Assembly: GCF_029168945.1 (NCBI RefSeq)
Contig: NC_083603.1
Span: forward strand, 36,181,396 to 36,245,395
Reading direction: 5' to 3'
Source of the DNA: Cannabis sativa
Lineage: Eukaryota > Streptophyta > Magnoliopsida > Rosales > Cannabaceae
DNA: 64,000 bases
Under the pieces are notes generated by a model, which ran no database searches, was not told the origin of the DNA, and saw nothing but the letters and a program-made list of their open reading frames with translations. The position numbers and the translations under genes are program-made. This document shows positions 10,919 through 23,773 of the stretch, one piece after another; position 1 is the first letter of the stretch, and each line of letters starts with the position of its first letter.

Positions 10919-12813
10919 TGTTGGGTTTTATGCCCTAAATAAAACTCATTTCAATATAATCAGATTTACTTATTAATATAGATCAGAAATAACATTTAAT
11001 GTTGCATGGTTCACATGATTTATTTCATGATTATATGTACATAATGTATAAATTCATCTGAAACCCTTTTCACATACTAGTGCCTGTTTATTGTGTCGTC
11101 AACACATTGGAAAGTAAACATGACTATGTGAATAAAGTTTCCTAGATTTATTAGACATAGGGTTTTACTGATATGATAATCTACAACAGAGTTTACTTGC
11201 ATTTGGAGAAGTGCTATGTTCTTTCCAGAGCATTGGTTAAAGTAAAGCTCAGGTTGGATGCATGGGTATGCATCAGAAGGGGCCGATATTGAACTTTGAC
11301 TTAGATTTATTAAACTTACCGTAATATCTATTCAAGTCAACATCGCCTAGTTGATCCTAGATCAAATGTTCTTAATCCTGTTATGATTAGGCTCAATCTT
11401 GAAAGGCTATTCGTGTTCTTTGATTTGTTAGTTAAGTCTACTTTTAGGTCAGGGTGATACGTACATTTTGGGAACGCGGTAGTGCAATTGAGTGGGAGCG
11501 CTAGCATAAACATGGAATCTATAGCTTCTATATGGCGAATAGTAAGCAAAGGATGATCTCCTTCGAGCTTGACCAAACGAACATAAATGGTGGAGTACTC
11601 ATTTCACATAAGCTGAAATATCATTTATACGAGGTCAAGTGTTTTAAGGATAAAATACATAGTAGGGTGTTACGGTAATCTAATCCCTTTACAGTGTAGA
11701 TCATTCATATAGAGGATCATTGATCACATTAGGATTACAACAATGGATAACTAATGATGCATCTATATGGTGGAACATATAGAGCATTCTATATACTGAG
11801 AGTGCAATTCTAAGTTCTATGCGTGGATTCAACGAAGAATTAATAAGTTAGTGAATTTTAGTGCTAAATTCTTGATCTACTTATTGGAAGCTCGGTTATA
11901 TAGACCCATGGTCCCCTCACTAGTTGAGATAATATTGCTTGTAGGACTCATGTAATTGGTTTTGATTAATCAATTATAATTCTCAAATTAGACTATGACT
12001 ATTTGTGAATTTTTCACTAAGTAAGGGCGAAATTGTAAAGAAAGAGTTTATAGGGGCATATTTGTTAATTATGATACTTTGTATGGTTCAATTAATAAAT
12101 ATGATAAATGACAATATTATTTAATAATTATTTATAGTTATTAAATAGTTAGAATTGGCATTTAAATGGTTGAATTAAAAAATTGGCGTTTTTGAGAAAA
12201 TCAGATGCAGAAAAGGTAAAACTGCAAAATTGCAAAAAGTGACGCCCAAATCCACATGTATAGGGCCGACCACTTTTGTAGGGTTTTCCCTCTGATATTT
12301 TTATTATTTTAATGCCAAATAATTCAAACCTAACCCTAGTGGAATGCTATAAATAGATAGTGAAGGCTTCAGGAAATTTACACTTAAATTTCTACACTTC
12401 TGATTGAGAAAAAACTGAGCCTCTCTCTCTCCCTATCTTTGGCCGAACCCACTTTCTCTTTCTTCTTCCTTCAATTTTGAAAATCTTAGTGTGAGAGTAG
12501 TGCCCACACACAGCAAGTGATACCTCAATCATAGTGAGGAAGATCGTGAAGAAAGACTTTCAGCAAGAAGGAGTTTTAGGATCAAAGATTCAGAGAAAGA
12601 GATCCAGGTTCAGATATTAATAATGCTCTGCTACAGAAAGGAATCAAGGGCTAGATATCTGAATGGAAGGAGTCATTATATTCTGCTGCACCCAATGTAA
12701 GGTTTCCTAAACTTTATACGTGTTTATTTCATCGTTTTAGAAAGTTCATATTTAGGGTGTTAATAAACATACTTGTGAGTAGATCTAAGATCCTGGTAAA
12801 ATAAATTCCAACA
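10919..12813 (+). repeat. 3' LTR of CopB (Cop1 type i, 1895 bp)
   Basis: It runs from TGTTGGGTTTTATGCCC to ATTCCAACA. The TATA box TATAAATAG is at 12348-12356, 1.43 kb from the start. By eye it is within a few per cent of CopA's LTR. Confidence 0.92.
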
Positions 12814-12898
12814 AACAACGCGTCTAGCTGACGCATCTCACCCTCAAGTGGCTCGGCACGCCACTTTGCCCAGCGCCGAATAGGATCCAGCCGTCCAG

Positions 12899-13134
12899 AT
12901 GGAGGGGGATCATGAAGGGGACGCCGAGGTCCAGCAAATCCAGCAGTAGGATGACGTACGTCCTGGTAGTTCCTCTGAGGCGGAGGAAGAGGCAGAGGTT
13001 GAACCCCCAAACTACGGGGAGTACAACGAGGCTAAGGAGCCAGTCGATGCTGACGGAGGCGTCCTGGTTGAGGGCGTGGACTACGTCAGTGAGGAACTTG
13101 CTGCTGCGGTTCCTCATAGAAGACAAGGTGCCTT
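12899..13134 (+). pseudogene. TatJ antisense-type ORF fossil, segment 1 (acidic N-terminus)
   Basis: GC-rich coding-like sequence begins at ATG 12899, preceded by CAG as at an intron acceptor (the ATG of the equivalent TatD gene also follows CAG). The first about 79 codons encode an acidic, Glu-rich protein with one in-frame TAG (12947-12949). The frame runs unbroken into segment 2 when the solo LTR at 13135-15017 and one GCCTT copy are ignored. Acidic N-terminus, then a globular block, then a basic tail is the plan of the extra antisense proteins of Tat-lineage gypsy elements (Pfam 'transposase (putative), gypsy type'). Family assignment is by eye. Bases 12814-12898 hold nothing else I recognise. 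Confidence 0.6.
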
Positions 13135-15017
13135 TGTTGGGTTTTGTGCCCTAATTAAAACCCTTTACAATCTGGTTAGTTATCAATATAAGAAATTTGA
13201 AGTGATTTATGTTTGCATGTACTTTACATGCTTATGGTTTAATATGTTTATTATGTTTATACACAAAATCTGTTAAGTCCAAATCATATGTTTATTCACA
13301 ATTACAGTATTGTCAACACAGTGGAATGTCATTGTGATTATATGATTCAAAAGACTAAGTCCCTGTTTCATCAGTGTTTTGGATTTACACTGATGTGATA
13401 AATAGCGATGATGTGTACTTACACTTGGAGTAAGTGTTATGTTCTTTCCAGGACATTGGTAAAGTATACTAGTTTCGAATGTATGGAGTATACATTGGAC
13501 TAGACCGATATTGAACTTAGTTAAGATATTATAAACTTACCGTTGTATCTTTCCAAGTCAATATCAGTAGTTGATCTTAAGATTAAAAGAATCTAAATCC
13601 TGATATGCTTAGGCTCAACTCAGGAGTGCTATTCATGTTCTTTGATTTATTAGTTAAGCCTACTTTTGGGTAAGGGTGATACGTATATTTTGGGAACATG
13701 ATAGTATGATTGAGTGGGAGTGCTGAACATAAATATGGAATCTATAGCTTCTACTGGTGTATATAAGTCAAGTGATGATTCCCTTCGAGCTTAGCTAAAT
13801 AGAAGTAAATGGATGAGCTCTTGTTTAAGTGACTAATTCTTAGATCACTAAACATCATTTAGAGGTAGCTAAGTGTTTTAAGGGGAAAAATACGTTGAGG
13901 GGTGAAAACGGTAAAATTATCTCATCTCGATGTAAATCATCTATATAGAGGATCTTTGATCACGATAAGATTATAACAATGGTTAAATGAGATAGCATAT
14001 CTATATCATGGAACATATAATATGCTCTATATAAGTCTGAGAGTGCAATTCTAAGTTCTAAGAGTGGATTCAACGAGGAATTAATAAGTAGGGATTTACT
14101 TAGTAAATTTGGTTCACTTATTGGAAGCTTAGCATATAGATCCATGGTCCCCATTCTAGTTGAGACTATACGGCTTGTAAGACTCAATAATTGATTTGTG
14201 ATTAATCAATTATAATTCTAAAGTTAGACTATGTCTAATTTGTGAATTTTCACTAAGCAGGGGTGAAATTGTAAAGAAAAGAGATTCTAGGTTTATTTAT
14301 TAATTAAGAGACTCTATATGTCTAATTAATAATTAAATTAAATGACAATATTATTTAATAATCTATTTTAGTTATTAAATAATTAGTTTTGGCATTTAAA
14401 TGGTTAGAATTGGAAAATTAGCGTTTTTGAGAAAATATAAATAAAAATTGTGAAAACTACAAAATCCAAGTAAGGCTCATTAACACCTATGGCCGACCAC
14501 TTGGGTGATGTTTTCCAATTAATATTTTCATTATTTTAATGCCAAATAATTACTAACCTAAACCTAGTAGTTGCCTATAAATAGAAAGTGATGGCTCAGT
14601 TCAAAATAACCTTTTTCTCAGAAAATCAAAGATTGCCTTTTCAGAAAAAATGAGCCTTCCACTTCTCTCTCTATAGCCGACCCTATACCTCTCTCTTTTC
14701 TTCTTCTCAATTTCGAAACCTTAGTGATAGAGTAGTGCCCACACACAGCAAGTGGTACCTCAATCATAGATTGGAAGACTGTGAAGGATCACACACAAAG
14801 AGAAGGACATTCGGGCTCAGATCTTGATAATACTCTGCGACAGAAAGGATACAAGGGTTAGAGATCTTAGTGGAAGGAGACATTATTCCACTGCAACAAA
14901 TGTAAGGTTTTCTTAACTTTATATGTGTTTAATTATCGTTTTAGAAAGTTCATATTTAGGGTGTTAAATAACATACTTGTGAGTAGATCTAAGATCCTGG
15001 TAAAATAAATTCCAACA
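13135..15017 (+). repeat. Solo LTR, Cop1 type iii (1883 bp), TSD GCCTT
   Basis: A single LTR from TGTTGGG to TCCAACA, flanked by GCCTT at 13130-13134 and 15018-15022. No internal region or second LTR accompanies it, so it is a recombination product of a full element. It has a TATAAATAG box near 14575. A perfect 9-bp hairpin, CATCAGTGT...ACACTGATG, lies near 13369-13395. Confidence 0.93.
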
Positions 15018-15214
15018 GCCTTGAGCGCCAGGTGGGTAAGCCCTTCGTCCATGGTTACTTAGGGGCGCCTTCAATCTCTCGACCAGGACGGATACCTGGG
15101 CAAACTGGATTGCTACATTCCCGCCCACAACAATCGTGCCACAAACCCTGAAAAGGGGATGTGTGCCTGGTCGGGTGCCCATGGTCAGCAAGGGGCATTG
15201 ATGCATTTGCATCA
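15018..15214 (+). pseudogene. TatJ antisense-type ORF fossil, segment 2
   Basis: This piece continues the frame of segment 1 after the first solo LTR. It carries one in-frame TAG (15060-15062). It encodes a conserved-looking block with Cys-Tyr-Ile-Pro-Ala, Asn-Arg-Ala and Met-Cys-Ala-Trp near its middle, then Leu-Met-His-Leu-His. The frame proceeds into segment 3 across the second solo LTR once one CATCA copy is removed (His-Gln-Tyr-Phe). This agrees with two later insertions into one ancestral ORF. Confidence 0.55.
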
Positions 15215-17458
15215 TGTAAAGCCCGCTTAGTTAATTTGGAAATTAGCAGTTGTTTATGTTTAATTATGAAATTATTTATAGCTATTTAAATAATTTATTA
15301 CTGTTATTTATGGAATTCAGAAATGCATGATTATGTCATCAGTAGTTTTTATATTTTGCATTTCCGGTGTCCGGTATTTTGGAACTCGGCGTTTGGCTCA
15401 GTAGCAATCACAACTTAGTATGTTAGTAATTTGGGGACGGGTTTTAGACATTGGGAATGTCGGGAATGGCCGGGAATTTAGAATGTCCCAAAAATACCCC
15501 TTTAGTTTGATTTATGTGATTTTATGGTGGAGGGGCAAAATGGTCTTTTTGCCCCATTAGTATCTTGTCTTTTATGACTTTATGAAATGAAAAATAAATG
15601 TTATTTTATTTAATTGTTGGCTGAAATGTAAGTTGATAAGTGGATTATGCTTATTTCTTTATTTTTACAAAACATAACACTTAGAAAAAAATTACAAAAC
15701 TTTCAAACACTCTCTCTCAAGCCTCTCTCTTTTCGGCCCTCTTTGAGCAGCAAGGAGGAGGAGTTTTCCTTAGTGATTCAAGCCATTTTTGTGTTGATTT
15801 TATGATCCATAGTTACTAGTAAGTGGTTCTCATCTCTTCTTTTTATTCTTGATGTTTTTGAGGTGAAAATGGTAGGTTGCATGTTAGTTTGTAAAGCTGT
15901 ATATTGCTGTGTTTAATTGTTGTTTCCAGTAGCTTAATTAGGTTTTAAATGGATGGATTATATAGGTTTTAATGCATGCTAGTGGTGTTGTTTAAAGCTT
16001 TGAATTTCCTATGCAAATATGTGATTTTTGAATGAAATGGTTTTATTTGTTGCTGTGAAGTTGCTGGATGTTCTTTATAGTTTTCAGAGGTGATTATATG
16101 CTAGTTTAAGTAGATTTAAGCTAGTGGAATGCATGTTTAGGTGGATTTGCTCAAGCTTGAGTTTGGAACTCAAAGCTTGAGCTCCAATGGTGATTTTTGT
16201 ATATGTGTTTTCTGGGTGGTTTTGAGGCCTTAGATTTGTTCTTTGGGGTGTTTAGAGCGTGTACGGAAAGTTTGGTACCAATTGGGGTTGAATTGGTCGA
16301 GTTATGAAAATTTAAGTTGGCTGCCTGCGAGGAACCGGAATTCCGGTTGTACATCCGGAATTCCGGATGAGGGTTCTGAATTTTCCAGAACCGAAATTCC
16401 GGTTGGGCAACCGGTCTACCGGTTGGGGAAAATTCAGGGACCCTAGTTTTCCTCGTTTTTATGTTTTAGGGGGTATTGCCATGCTTTTTATCGATAGGGA
16501 AACTTTTAGTTCTTAGTTTTAGTCCCCGGGAAGTGATTTAGCGTGTCACTTATAGCGTTGTGATTTTTATGGTTTAAGAGCCAGTAATCCGCCGCTCAGC
16601 TTCGGCTTCCGTCGGGTTGACCGCACACCCGAAATCGGAATCCGGGTAAGATTAGTATAACGGTATGCATATGTAGATTACATGTTTAGCGTGCATGTAG
16701 GAAGCCTGCTAGATTACATTAGTTATGTATTTAGGCTTCGAACCATCCAACCCTGTCACGTCGGTACAGTGCCGGAGTATGACCAAGAAATGAGTATGAC
16801 CGGTTCGACCGATCAGGCTGACATTTGGTTGGTGGTTCAGTGCTATTGACCTATCCCGTCGGGACAGGCTGGAGTATGACCAGCAGCCGGAGTATGACCG
16901 GTTCGACCGATCAGGAGGATACTTGTCAGTAGTACCGTCCCTATGAACGTTCAAAACTCAGTACCATGTTGGACATGGCGGTAGTGGCTCAGTACCATGT
17001 TGGACATGGCAGTAGCGGGACTCAGTATCGTGTTGGACACGGCAGTTAGTTTTATGTATGATATTATTATGCTTTTCTTACTGAGTCTGTCGACTCACAG
17101 TTTATGTTCATGTGTAGGTAAAGGCAAGGCTATAGCTGATGGACCGTGAGCGAGCTTATGAGATTGTACATGTCGGGGCGGTTAGGCCTGGAGCGTACGA
17201 TCCTCGGGACAGCAAGGCTGAGTTTTTTGTAACTGGTCGTTAGACGACTTTATTTTGATGTAACAGATAAACAGTTAAACTTTTTGTAAATATTTTTATA
17301 ATCGGGATCCCGAGTCTTTTATAATATGGTTTTATAAGTTTAATTAAAAAGCAAAATTTTAATTAATCACGTTTTTCCATAAACCTCGTTGATTAGCAAC
17401 GAGCTGCACAGTACGTTTAAAAATCACGTAATACGCCTAAGGTACTTAGGGTGTTACA
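15215..17458 (+). repeat. Solo LTR of a Ty3/gypsy element (2244 bp), TSD CATCA
   Basis: It runs from TGTAAAGCCCGC to GGTGTTACA and is flanked by CATCA at 15210-15214 and 17459-17463. Its start and end resemble the GypE LTR (TGTAATACCC...GCATTACA), and both share a GTAAGGC-like block near the 3' third, so I take it as a Tekay/Del-like LTR (inference). It contains short-range repeats: EcoRI-type palindromes at 16334-16367, and tandem copies of an ACCATGTTGGACATGGC unit between about 16957 and 17050. The ORFs at 16243-16446 and 16709-16954 are parts of these repeats. Confidence 0.85.
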
Positions 17459-18134
17459 CATCAATACTTTAAGAATGTGGCAGACTTCTTCGGCCTTTGC
17501 CCATCCCAGTTCACTCCTAAGGGCATTAAATATTTGTCTGCCCCCTTCGTCCTCTACGCTTCCCAGAAATGGGGTATGCCCTCTCCTCACGAAGTTGCCT
17601 TGTTCTTTGATTTGAAGTCCACCCCCAAGCAAGGCAGGTCGGGGTACTTCTAATTCTCTCAACCAGGCTTCAAGTGCTTGACGGGCACGAACGATATGGC
17701 CATCAGCAAGATTGGGCATTTTGCTGATGAGTACTTCATGGTGGATGACACGGGCATCACTCGCACTCAATTCCAGCAGATTCCAACATATCACCGCCCT
17801 CCCCTCACTCTTGCTCTCAGGGATAGAGCTCAAAAGCTTGCTCGACTATCGAGGGAAGACCAGAATATTATCCAGTTGACCTCCGAGGATAATTTTGTGA
17901 AGTACGGTGTCTATCACAAGGACTTCATTCCTAAGTCCGTGACGTGGAAGAAGAGGAAATCTGGTGTTGGACGGACCGAACGAGCTCATCGGAGGAATGA
18001 ACTCATTCAACTTAGGCACGAAGCTAAGTTGAAGGGAGGTGCAAGGGCCAAGCATAATGCTCAAGAGCCCTTAAATCTTGAAGATGGGGCTGAGGAAGAG
18101 CAGGTGACTCCACTGAAGAGGAAGAAGAAACTTC
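17459..18134 (+). pseudogene. TatJ antisense-type ORF fossil, segment 3
   Basis: The longest surviving piece. It starts with a block containing Phe-Phe-Gly-Leu-Cys-Pro and Phe-Thr-Pro-Lys-Gly, which matches the plan 'hydrophobic, then Leu/Phe-Thr-Pro-Asn/Lys' also seen in the TatD antisense protein (about 42740-42860). One TAA interrupts it at 17651-17653. From about 17660 the frame is open for some 155 codons and ends in a Lys/Arg-rich stretch, where CopF has inserted (TSD copy ACTTC at 18130-18134). The rest of the gene lies beyond CopF, outside the window. Function unknown; Tat-type origin is inference from domain plan and composition. Confidence 0.6.
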
Positions 18135-20023
18135 TGTTGGTAATTATTTTACCAGGATCTTAGATCTACTCACAAGTATGTTGATTAACACCCTAAATAT
18201 GAACTTCTAAAACGATTATAAATTAAACACATATAAAGTATAAGAAACCTTACATTGGGTGCAGCGAAATAATATGTCTCCTTCCGTTCAGATCTCTAAC
18301 CCTTGTATCCTTTCTGTCGCAGAGTATTATCAAGATCTGAACCTGGATCTCTTTCTCTCCTTTCTTTAGTGTTGAATCTCCTTCTTGTTGAATGTCTTTC
18401 TTCACGATCTTCCTCACTATGATTGAGGTATCACTTGCTGTGTGTGGGCACTACTCTATCACTAAGAGGTTCGAAATTTGGAATGAAGAAGAAAGAGAGA
18501 GAAGAAGGTGGCGGCTAGGTATAGAGAGAGAAGGCTCAGGTTTTTCTCTGAAGGAAACAAGATGTGAAAGTCTATTTTTCCTAAAGCCTTCACTATCTAT
18601 TTATAGCATACCACATAGGGTTAGGCTTGAATTATTTGGCATTAAAATAATGAAATAATCAGATGATAATCCCTATAAAAGTGGCCGACCATGGCATATT
18701 GGATTTGGGCCTCACTTTTTGCAATTTTGCTGTTTTATCATTTCTGCATCTCATTTTCTCAAAAACGCCAGTTTTCAAATTCAACCATTTAGATGCCAAT
18801 TCTAACTATTTAATAACTATAAATAATTATTAAATAATATTGTCATTTATCATATTTATTAATTGAACCATACAAAGTATCTTAATTAACAAATATGCCC
18901 TAAAAACTCTTTCTTTACAATTTCGCCCTTACTTAGTGAAAAATTCACAAATAGACATAGTCTAATTTGAGAATTATAATTGATTAATCAAAACCAATTA
19001 AATGAGTCTTACAAGTAATATTGTCTCAACTAGTGGGGGGACCATGGGTCTATATAACCGAGCTTCCAATAAGCAGATCAAGAATTTATAACCTAAATTC
19101 ACTGACTTATTAATTCTTTGTTTAATCCACGCATAGAACTTAAAATTGCATTCTCAATATATAGAACGCTTTATATGTTCCACCATATAGACACGTCATT
19201 AGTTATCCATTGTTATAATCTGAATTTGATCAATGATCCTCTATATGAATGATCTACACTGTAAAGGGATTTGATTACCGTAACACCCTACAATGTATTT
19301 TATCCTTAAAACACTTAACCCCGTATAAATGATATTTCAGCTATGTGAAATTAGTATTCCACCATTTATTTTCGTTCGGTCAAGCTCGAAGGAAATCATC
19401 CTTTACTTTCTATTCGCCAGCTAGAAGCTATAGATTCCATATTTATGTTAGCGCTCCCACTCAATTGCACTACCGTGTTCCCAAAATGTACGTATCACCC
19501 TCACCAAAAAGTAGGCTTAACTAACAAATCAAAGAGCACGAATAACACTATCTGGATTAAGATCATTTGATCTAGGATCAACTAGGCGATATTGACTTGA
19601 ATAGATATTACGGTAAGTTTGATTAAATCTAGTTCAAAGTTCAATATCGGTCCCTTCTGATGCATACTCCATGCACCTAACCTGAGCTTTACTTTAACCA
19701 ATGCTCTGGAAAGAACATAGCATTTCTCCAAATGCAAGTAAACTCTGTTGTAGATTGTCATATCAGTAAAACCCTGTGTCTGATAAATCTAGGAATCTTC
19801 ATTCACATAGTCATGTTTACTTTCCAATGTGTTGACAACACAATAAACAGGATCAAGTATGTGAAAAGGGTTTCAGATGAATTTATAAATCAAATAGACA
19901 AGCAATTAATAACATGAACCAAAACATACACAAATGAATGAAAAATACTTCTGTTTCTTTATTGATAATGAATAAAATGGATTTCATTGAATTGGAGTTT
20001 TATTTAGGGCACAAAACCCAACA
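18135..20023 (-). repeat. 3' LTR of CopF (Cop1 type i, 1889 bp)
   Basis: TGTTGG...CCAACA ends, followed on the right by the reversed polypurine tract AACTCCCACTTGCA (20024-20037), which makes it a 3' LTR. TATA box on the minus strand at 18597-18605. The 79-codon antisense ORF found in other type i LTRs is broken here by a deletion near 19545. Confidence 0.92.
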
Positions 20024-20336
20024 AACTCCCACTTGCACTAATATAAAACTAATCAGTACATATCAATTAATCCTAAATTCTGATGGTGCTTTTCAAATGC
20101 AGTTACTGCCAAGACATTGGTGAATGGATCTGCTAGGTTGTCTTCTGTGTCCACTTTCTCAACCAATACATCCCCTCTTGCCACATATTCTCTGATGATG
20201 TGATACTTCCTTTCTATGTGTTTACTTCTCTTGTGGCTTCGAGGTTCCTTACTATTGGCTATTGCTCCATTAATATCATAAAGTAGGACCAGAGGCTTTT
20301 CCATTCCAGGCACGACACCAATACTGGTGAAGAACC
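20024..20336 (-). pseudogene. CopF pol, RNase H C-terminal piece
   Basis: The minus strand encodes the end of a copia RNase H, with the typical His-Lys-Arg-Ser-Lys-His-Ile-Glu stretch and the Val-Asp-Thr-Glu-Asp-Asn-Leu-Ala-Asp tail, stopping at about 20053. Comparison with CopC shows the first part of RNase H is missing here. It resumes at 57132, on the other side of CopG. The open frame that appears to begin inside the LTR at 20376 is an artefact of CopG's insertion. Confidence 0.85.
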
Positions 20337-22255
20337 TGTTGGAAATTATTTTACCAGGATCTAGATTTACTAACAAGTATGTTGGATTAACAACCTAATA
20401 TGAATTCTAAACAATGAAAATAAAAACATATAAAGTTAAGAAAACCTTACAATGGGTGCAGCGGAATAATATGACTCCTTCCGTTAAGATCTCTAGCCCT
20501 TGATTCTTTTCTGTAGCAGAGCATCACCAAGATCTGAACCTGGATCTTCTTTTCTCCTTCTTTGATGTAGAAATTCCATAGTCTTACATACTATGATTGA
20601 GGTACCACTTGATGTGTGTGGGCACTACTCATCTCACAAGGATTTCGAAATTTTCTCTCTTTTTCTCTCTTAATTTCGTGGCTTATGAAGCACACAAAGA
20701 CATGCAAGAGAAGAAAACAAGGGCTGCTATATATAGGGAAAAGGGAGAGCACAACTTTCTTAATAAACAGTTTCCTCCTTTACTGTGTAATTGATTAACT
20801 GCCTTATTTAGTGTGATCCACCACTTTCCTATTTTTCCTAGGCTTTGATTAGCAATTACATGGCAATTAAAATTGAAAATAATAATTGGGAAAATCACAA
20901 AGAGGTGGCCGGCCATAGGGAGATATGGGCCTCACTTGGATTTTGTAGTTTCCTCAATTTTATTTCTATTTCTCCAAAAATGCCATTTTTCTAATTCTAA
21001 TCATTTAAATGCCAAAACTAATTATTTAATAACTAAAATAGATTATTAAATAATATTGTCATTTAAAATAATTATTAATTAGACATACAAAATCTCTTAA
21101 TTAATAATTAAACCTAGAAACCCTTTTATTTACGATTTCATCCTTACTTAGTGAGAATTCATAAAGTAGACATAGTCTAACTTTTAGAATTATAATTGAT
21201 TAATTAAAATCAATTAACTGAGTCTTACAAGCAGTATGGTCTCAACTTGTATGGTACCATGGGTCTATATAACCGAGCTTCCAATAAGTTGAATCGAATT
21301 TACCATGTAAATTCCCTAACTTATTAATTCCTCATTGAATCCACACTTAGAACTTGGAATTGCACTCTCAGTCATATAGAACGCTCTATATGTTCCACGA
21401 TATAGACACGTCATTAGTTATCCATTGTTATAACCCTAATGTGATCAATGATCCTCTATATAGATGATCTACATTGAAAGGCACTACTGTTTTTGCTACA
21501 CCTTCAATGTATTTTATCCTTAAAACACTTAACCCTATATAAATGATATTTCAGCTAAGTGAAATGAGATCTCCACCATTTATCTTCGTTTGGTTAAGCT
21601 CGAAGGAAATCGTCCTTTACTTCTATTTGCCAGATAGAAGCTATAGATTCCATATTTATGTTAGCGCTCCCACTCAATTGCACTACCGTGTTCCCAAAAT
21701 GTAAGTATCACCCTGACCCAAAAGTAGGCTTAACTAATCAAATCAAAGAACACGAGTAACACTCTTGAGATTGAACCTAACCATACCAGGATTGAGATCA
21801 TTTGATCTAGGATCAACAGGTGATATTGAATTGAATAGATATTACGGTAAGTTTTAATATATCTAATCAAAGTTCAATATCGGTCCCTTCCGATATATAC
21901 TCCATACGTCCGATACTGGTAAACTTTGTCAATGTCCTGGAAAGGACATAACACTTTTCCAAGGTATAAGAATACCTATCGCTGATTATACCATGTCAGT
22001 CTAAATCCAGTGTTCTGACAAATCAGGGAATAAACTTTTGAACATATAATAAAGATTATATTCCACTGTGTTGACAACACTATAATCTTTAACCAACACA
22101 TATGTTCTGGACTTAAAAAGAATTCATACATTATATACATATAATCATGAAATAAATCATGTGAACCATGCAACATAATATGTTATTTCTGATCTTTATT
22201 AATAAGTAAATCTGATTATATGAAATGAGTTTTATTTAGGGCATAAAACCCAACA
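20337..22255 (-). repeat. 3' LTR of CopG (Cop1 type ii, 1919 bp)
   Basis: TGTTGG...CCAACA ends with the reversed polypurine tract at 22256-22269. It differs from type i by the start GGATCTAGATTTACTAACAAG and by its promoter, a TATATATAG box on the minus strand near 20728-20737. The U3 hairpin stem is TGTCAG/CTGACA. Confidence 0.92.
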
Positions 22256-23773
22256 AACTCCCACTTGCACTAATATAAAACAAAAAGTGCATTTCAAATA
22301 ATCATTAACACCTTGATATACCAATCAAGTGTAATAGTAGTAAACTCCTCGTTATAGGATCTGATAGGTTGAATTAAACACAACCTATTCTCCACCATTA
22401 CTCTTCCTTAATCACAAAATCCTTGATAATGTGAAATTCCTCTCTATATGTCTACTCTCTTGGGATATTGGATTCTATACTTTTGGCAACTACTCTTTGG
22501 TTATTCAGGAAGTAACCCTAGTAGTTAAGGCAAGTTGGAATGGTGCCACAAAAGTATAGAACTTTCCTTAGACTGAATAAGTATCTTTCCTGCAACTTTT
22601 AACATTCAGTCTCTTTCTGGTAGACCAAGAGATTTCAGATAGGTTCTTACACTTCTCCAAAATTACTACTCCACCCCCAAAGTAATCACCATCTCATCAG
22701 CGGACTTTCTAGCACACAGGCAAGTCTCGAAATCTGATGTGGTGTAGTCTAAGAGTTTTAAAACCACCCTTATTGACTAACATATAGTTCCTCTTCTTAA
22801 TCTTAAGATTTACTTGATTGTCTTCCAATGTTCCTCTCCTGGATTAATCTGATACCTACTCATTACTCCCACTCAACAGCAGGTGTCTGGTCTAAGGCAT
22901 ACAAAAGCATATCTAAGACCTCTCACTGTTGATTTAAGAATTCTTTCATGGCTTTATCTTCTCTGGAATAGTTGAGACTTTTCCTTAGATAAATAAAATC
23001 TATCTTTAAGAAGTTGTGAAGCTTCTATAGATTTCCATTGGAAAGAAAATGCATCAGCATCTCATGCTTGCATTAGAGTAAGTAATTACCAGGTATACCA
23101 CAAGCCATAGGTTTAGATAAACTTAAACCTATAATACTAGAAACAAGAAGTTTTGTTAAGTCCATTGAATAGACTTATTAACGAAAATTTCCTTTCATGT
23201 CCTTGTAATAGAAAACTTTAGGTTACTCCATGTGAATGGATCAAACCATAGTTCTATTGGCTTTCTTCTTAGTTTCTTATCTTGACAATCCATTAATTGT
23301 TTAAACTCACAATGGATTTTAATCACTGGTGTCTTCCAAGCCATAAGAAGGTGAGTTCCTAGAAACTCTCCCACTACAACAAGGTACCGTGAACTATGTC
23401 AAAGAAAACTAAATGGTATAGACCTCTTCGGTTGTGTTAAGACAACAGAGGCAGTGGGATCATCTTGTAACGAATAAGATGATAGAACACTTATGGAATC
23501 AAGAAAAATAATCTCCTTTATTTGCTACTTTATTTTCAGACTTAGTCATTTTCTTAGAAAAGTAGTATTTGTTTAAACAAACACTTTCTCATCTAATGAC
23601 TATGGGATGCTCCATCCCTAATCACTTAGAATAGCTAACAAACATGCAAACCAAGGTTAGCAGTTCTAGCTTTTCTTAAGATTTCAATTAGGTCATCCAT
23701 GAATCTAGTAATGATTTACATTAAGTATACAACCATTGCATTATTCCGAAATTATATTACCATAGAAGGATTT
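22256..23773 (-). pseudogene. CopG decayed pol, RNase H to integrase side
   Basis: Alignable by eye to CopC RNase H and RT on the minus strand, but with no open frame longer than a few dozen codons. Many short deletions and frameshifts match those in CopB (8277-10904), for example the block around 23190-23260 against 9910-9975. It is interrupted at 23774 by a solo LTR and resumes at 25686. Confidence 0.6.

Larger units (their letters stand above)
5561..12813 (+). mobile_element. CopB: 5'-truncated Ty1/copia element
   Basis: This plus-strand member of Cop1 has no 5' LTR in view. It begins mid-leader at 5561, directly after CopA's LTR, continues through the leader and a decayed pol, and ends with polypurine tract and 3' LTR. 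The leader 5561-8235 is the inverted copy of 1-2517. The sequence after it, from 12814, is the TatJ host. Its target-site duplication cannot be checked because the 5' end is not visible. Confidence 0.85.

Noticed and set aside
17417..18064. Minus-strand ORFs of 138 and 72 codons.
   Set aside because: They are shadows of the TatJ antisense-type frame on the plus strand, which has the coherent protein.
12814..18134. Possible host gene in the GC-richer segment.
   Set aside because: The joined frame follows the plan of a retrotransposon antisense protein, has stops, and lacks plant gene structure in view. I keep it as a fossil.
20597..20916. Overlapping short ORFs on both strands in the CopG LTR (also 30675-30994).
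   Set aside because: They recur only because both CopG LTRs are copies. Position is in the R-U5 region and nothing protein-like is seen.
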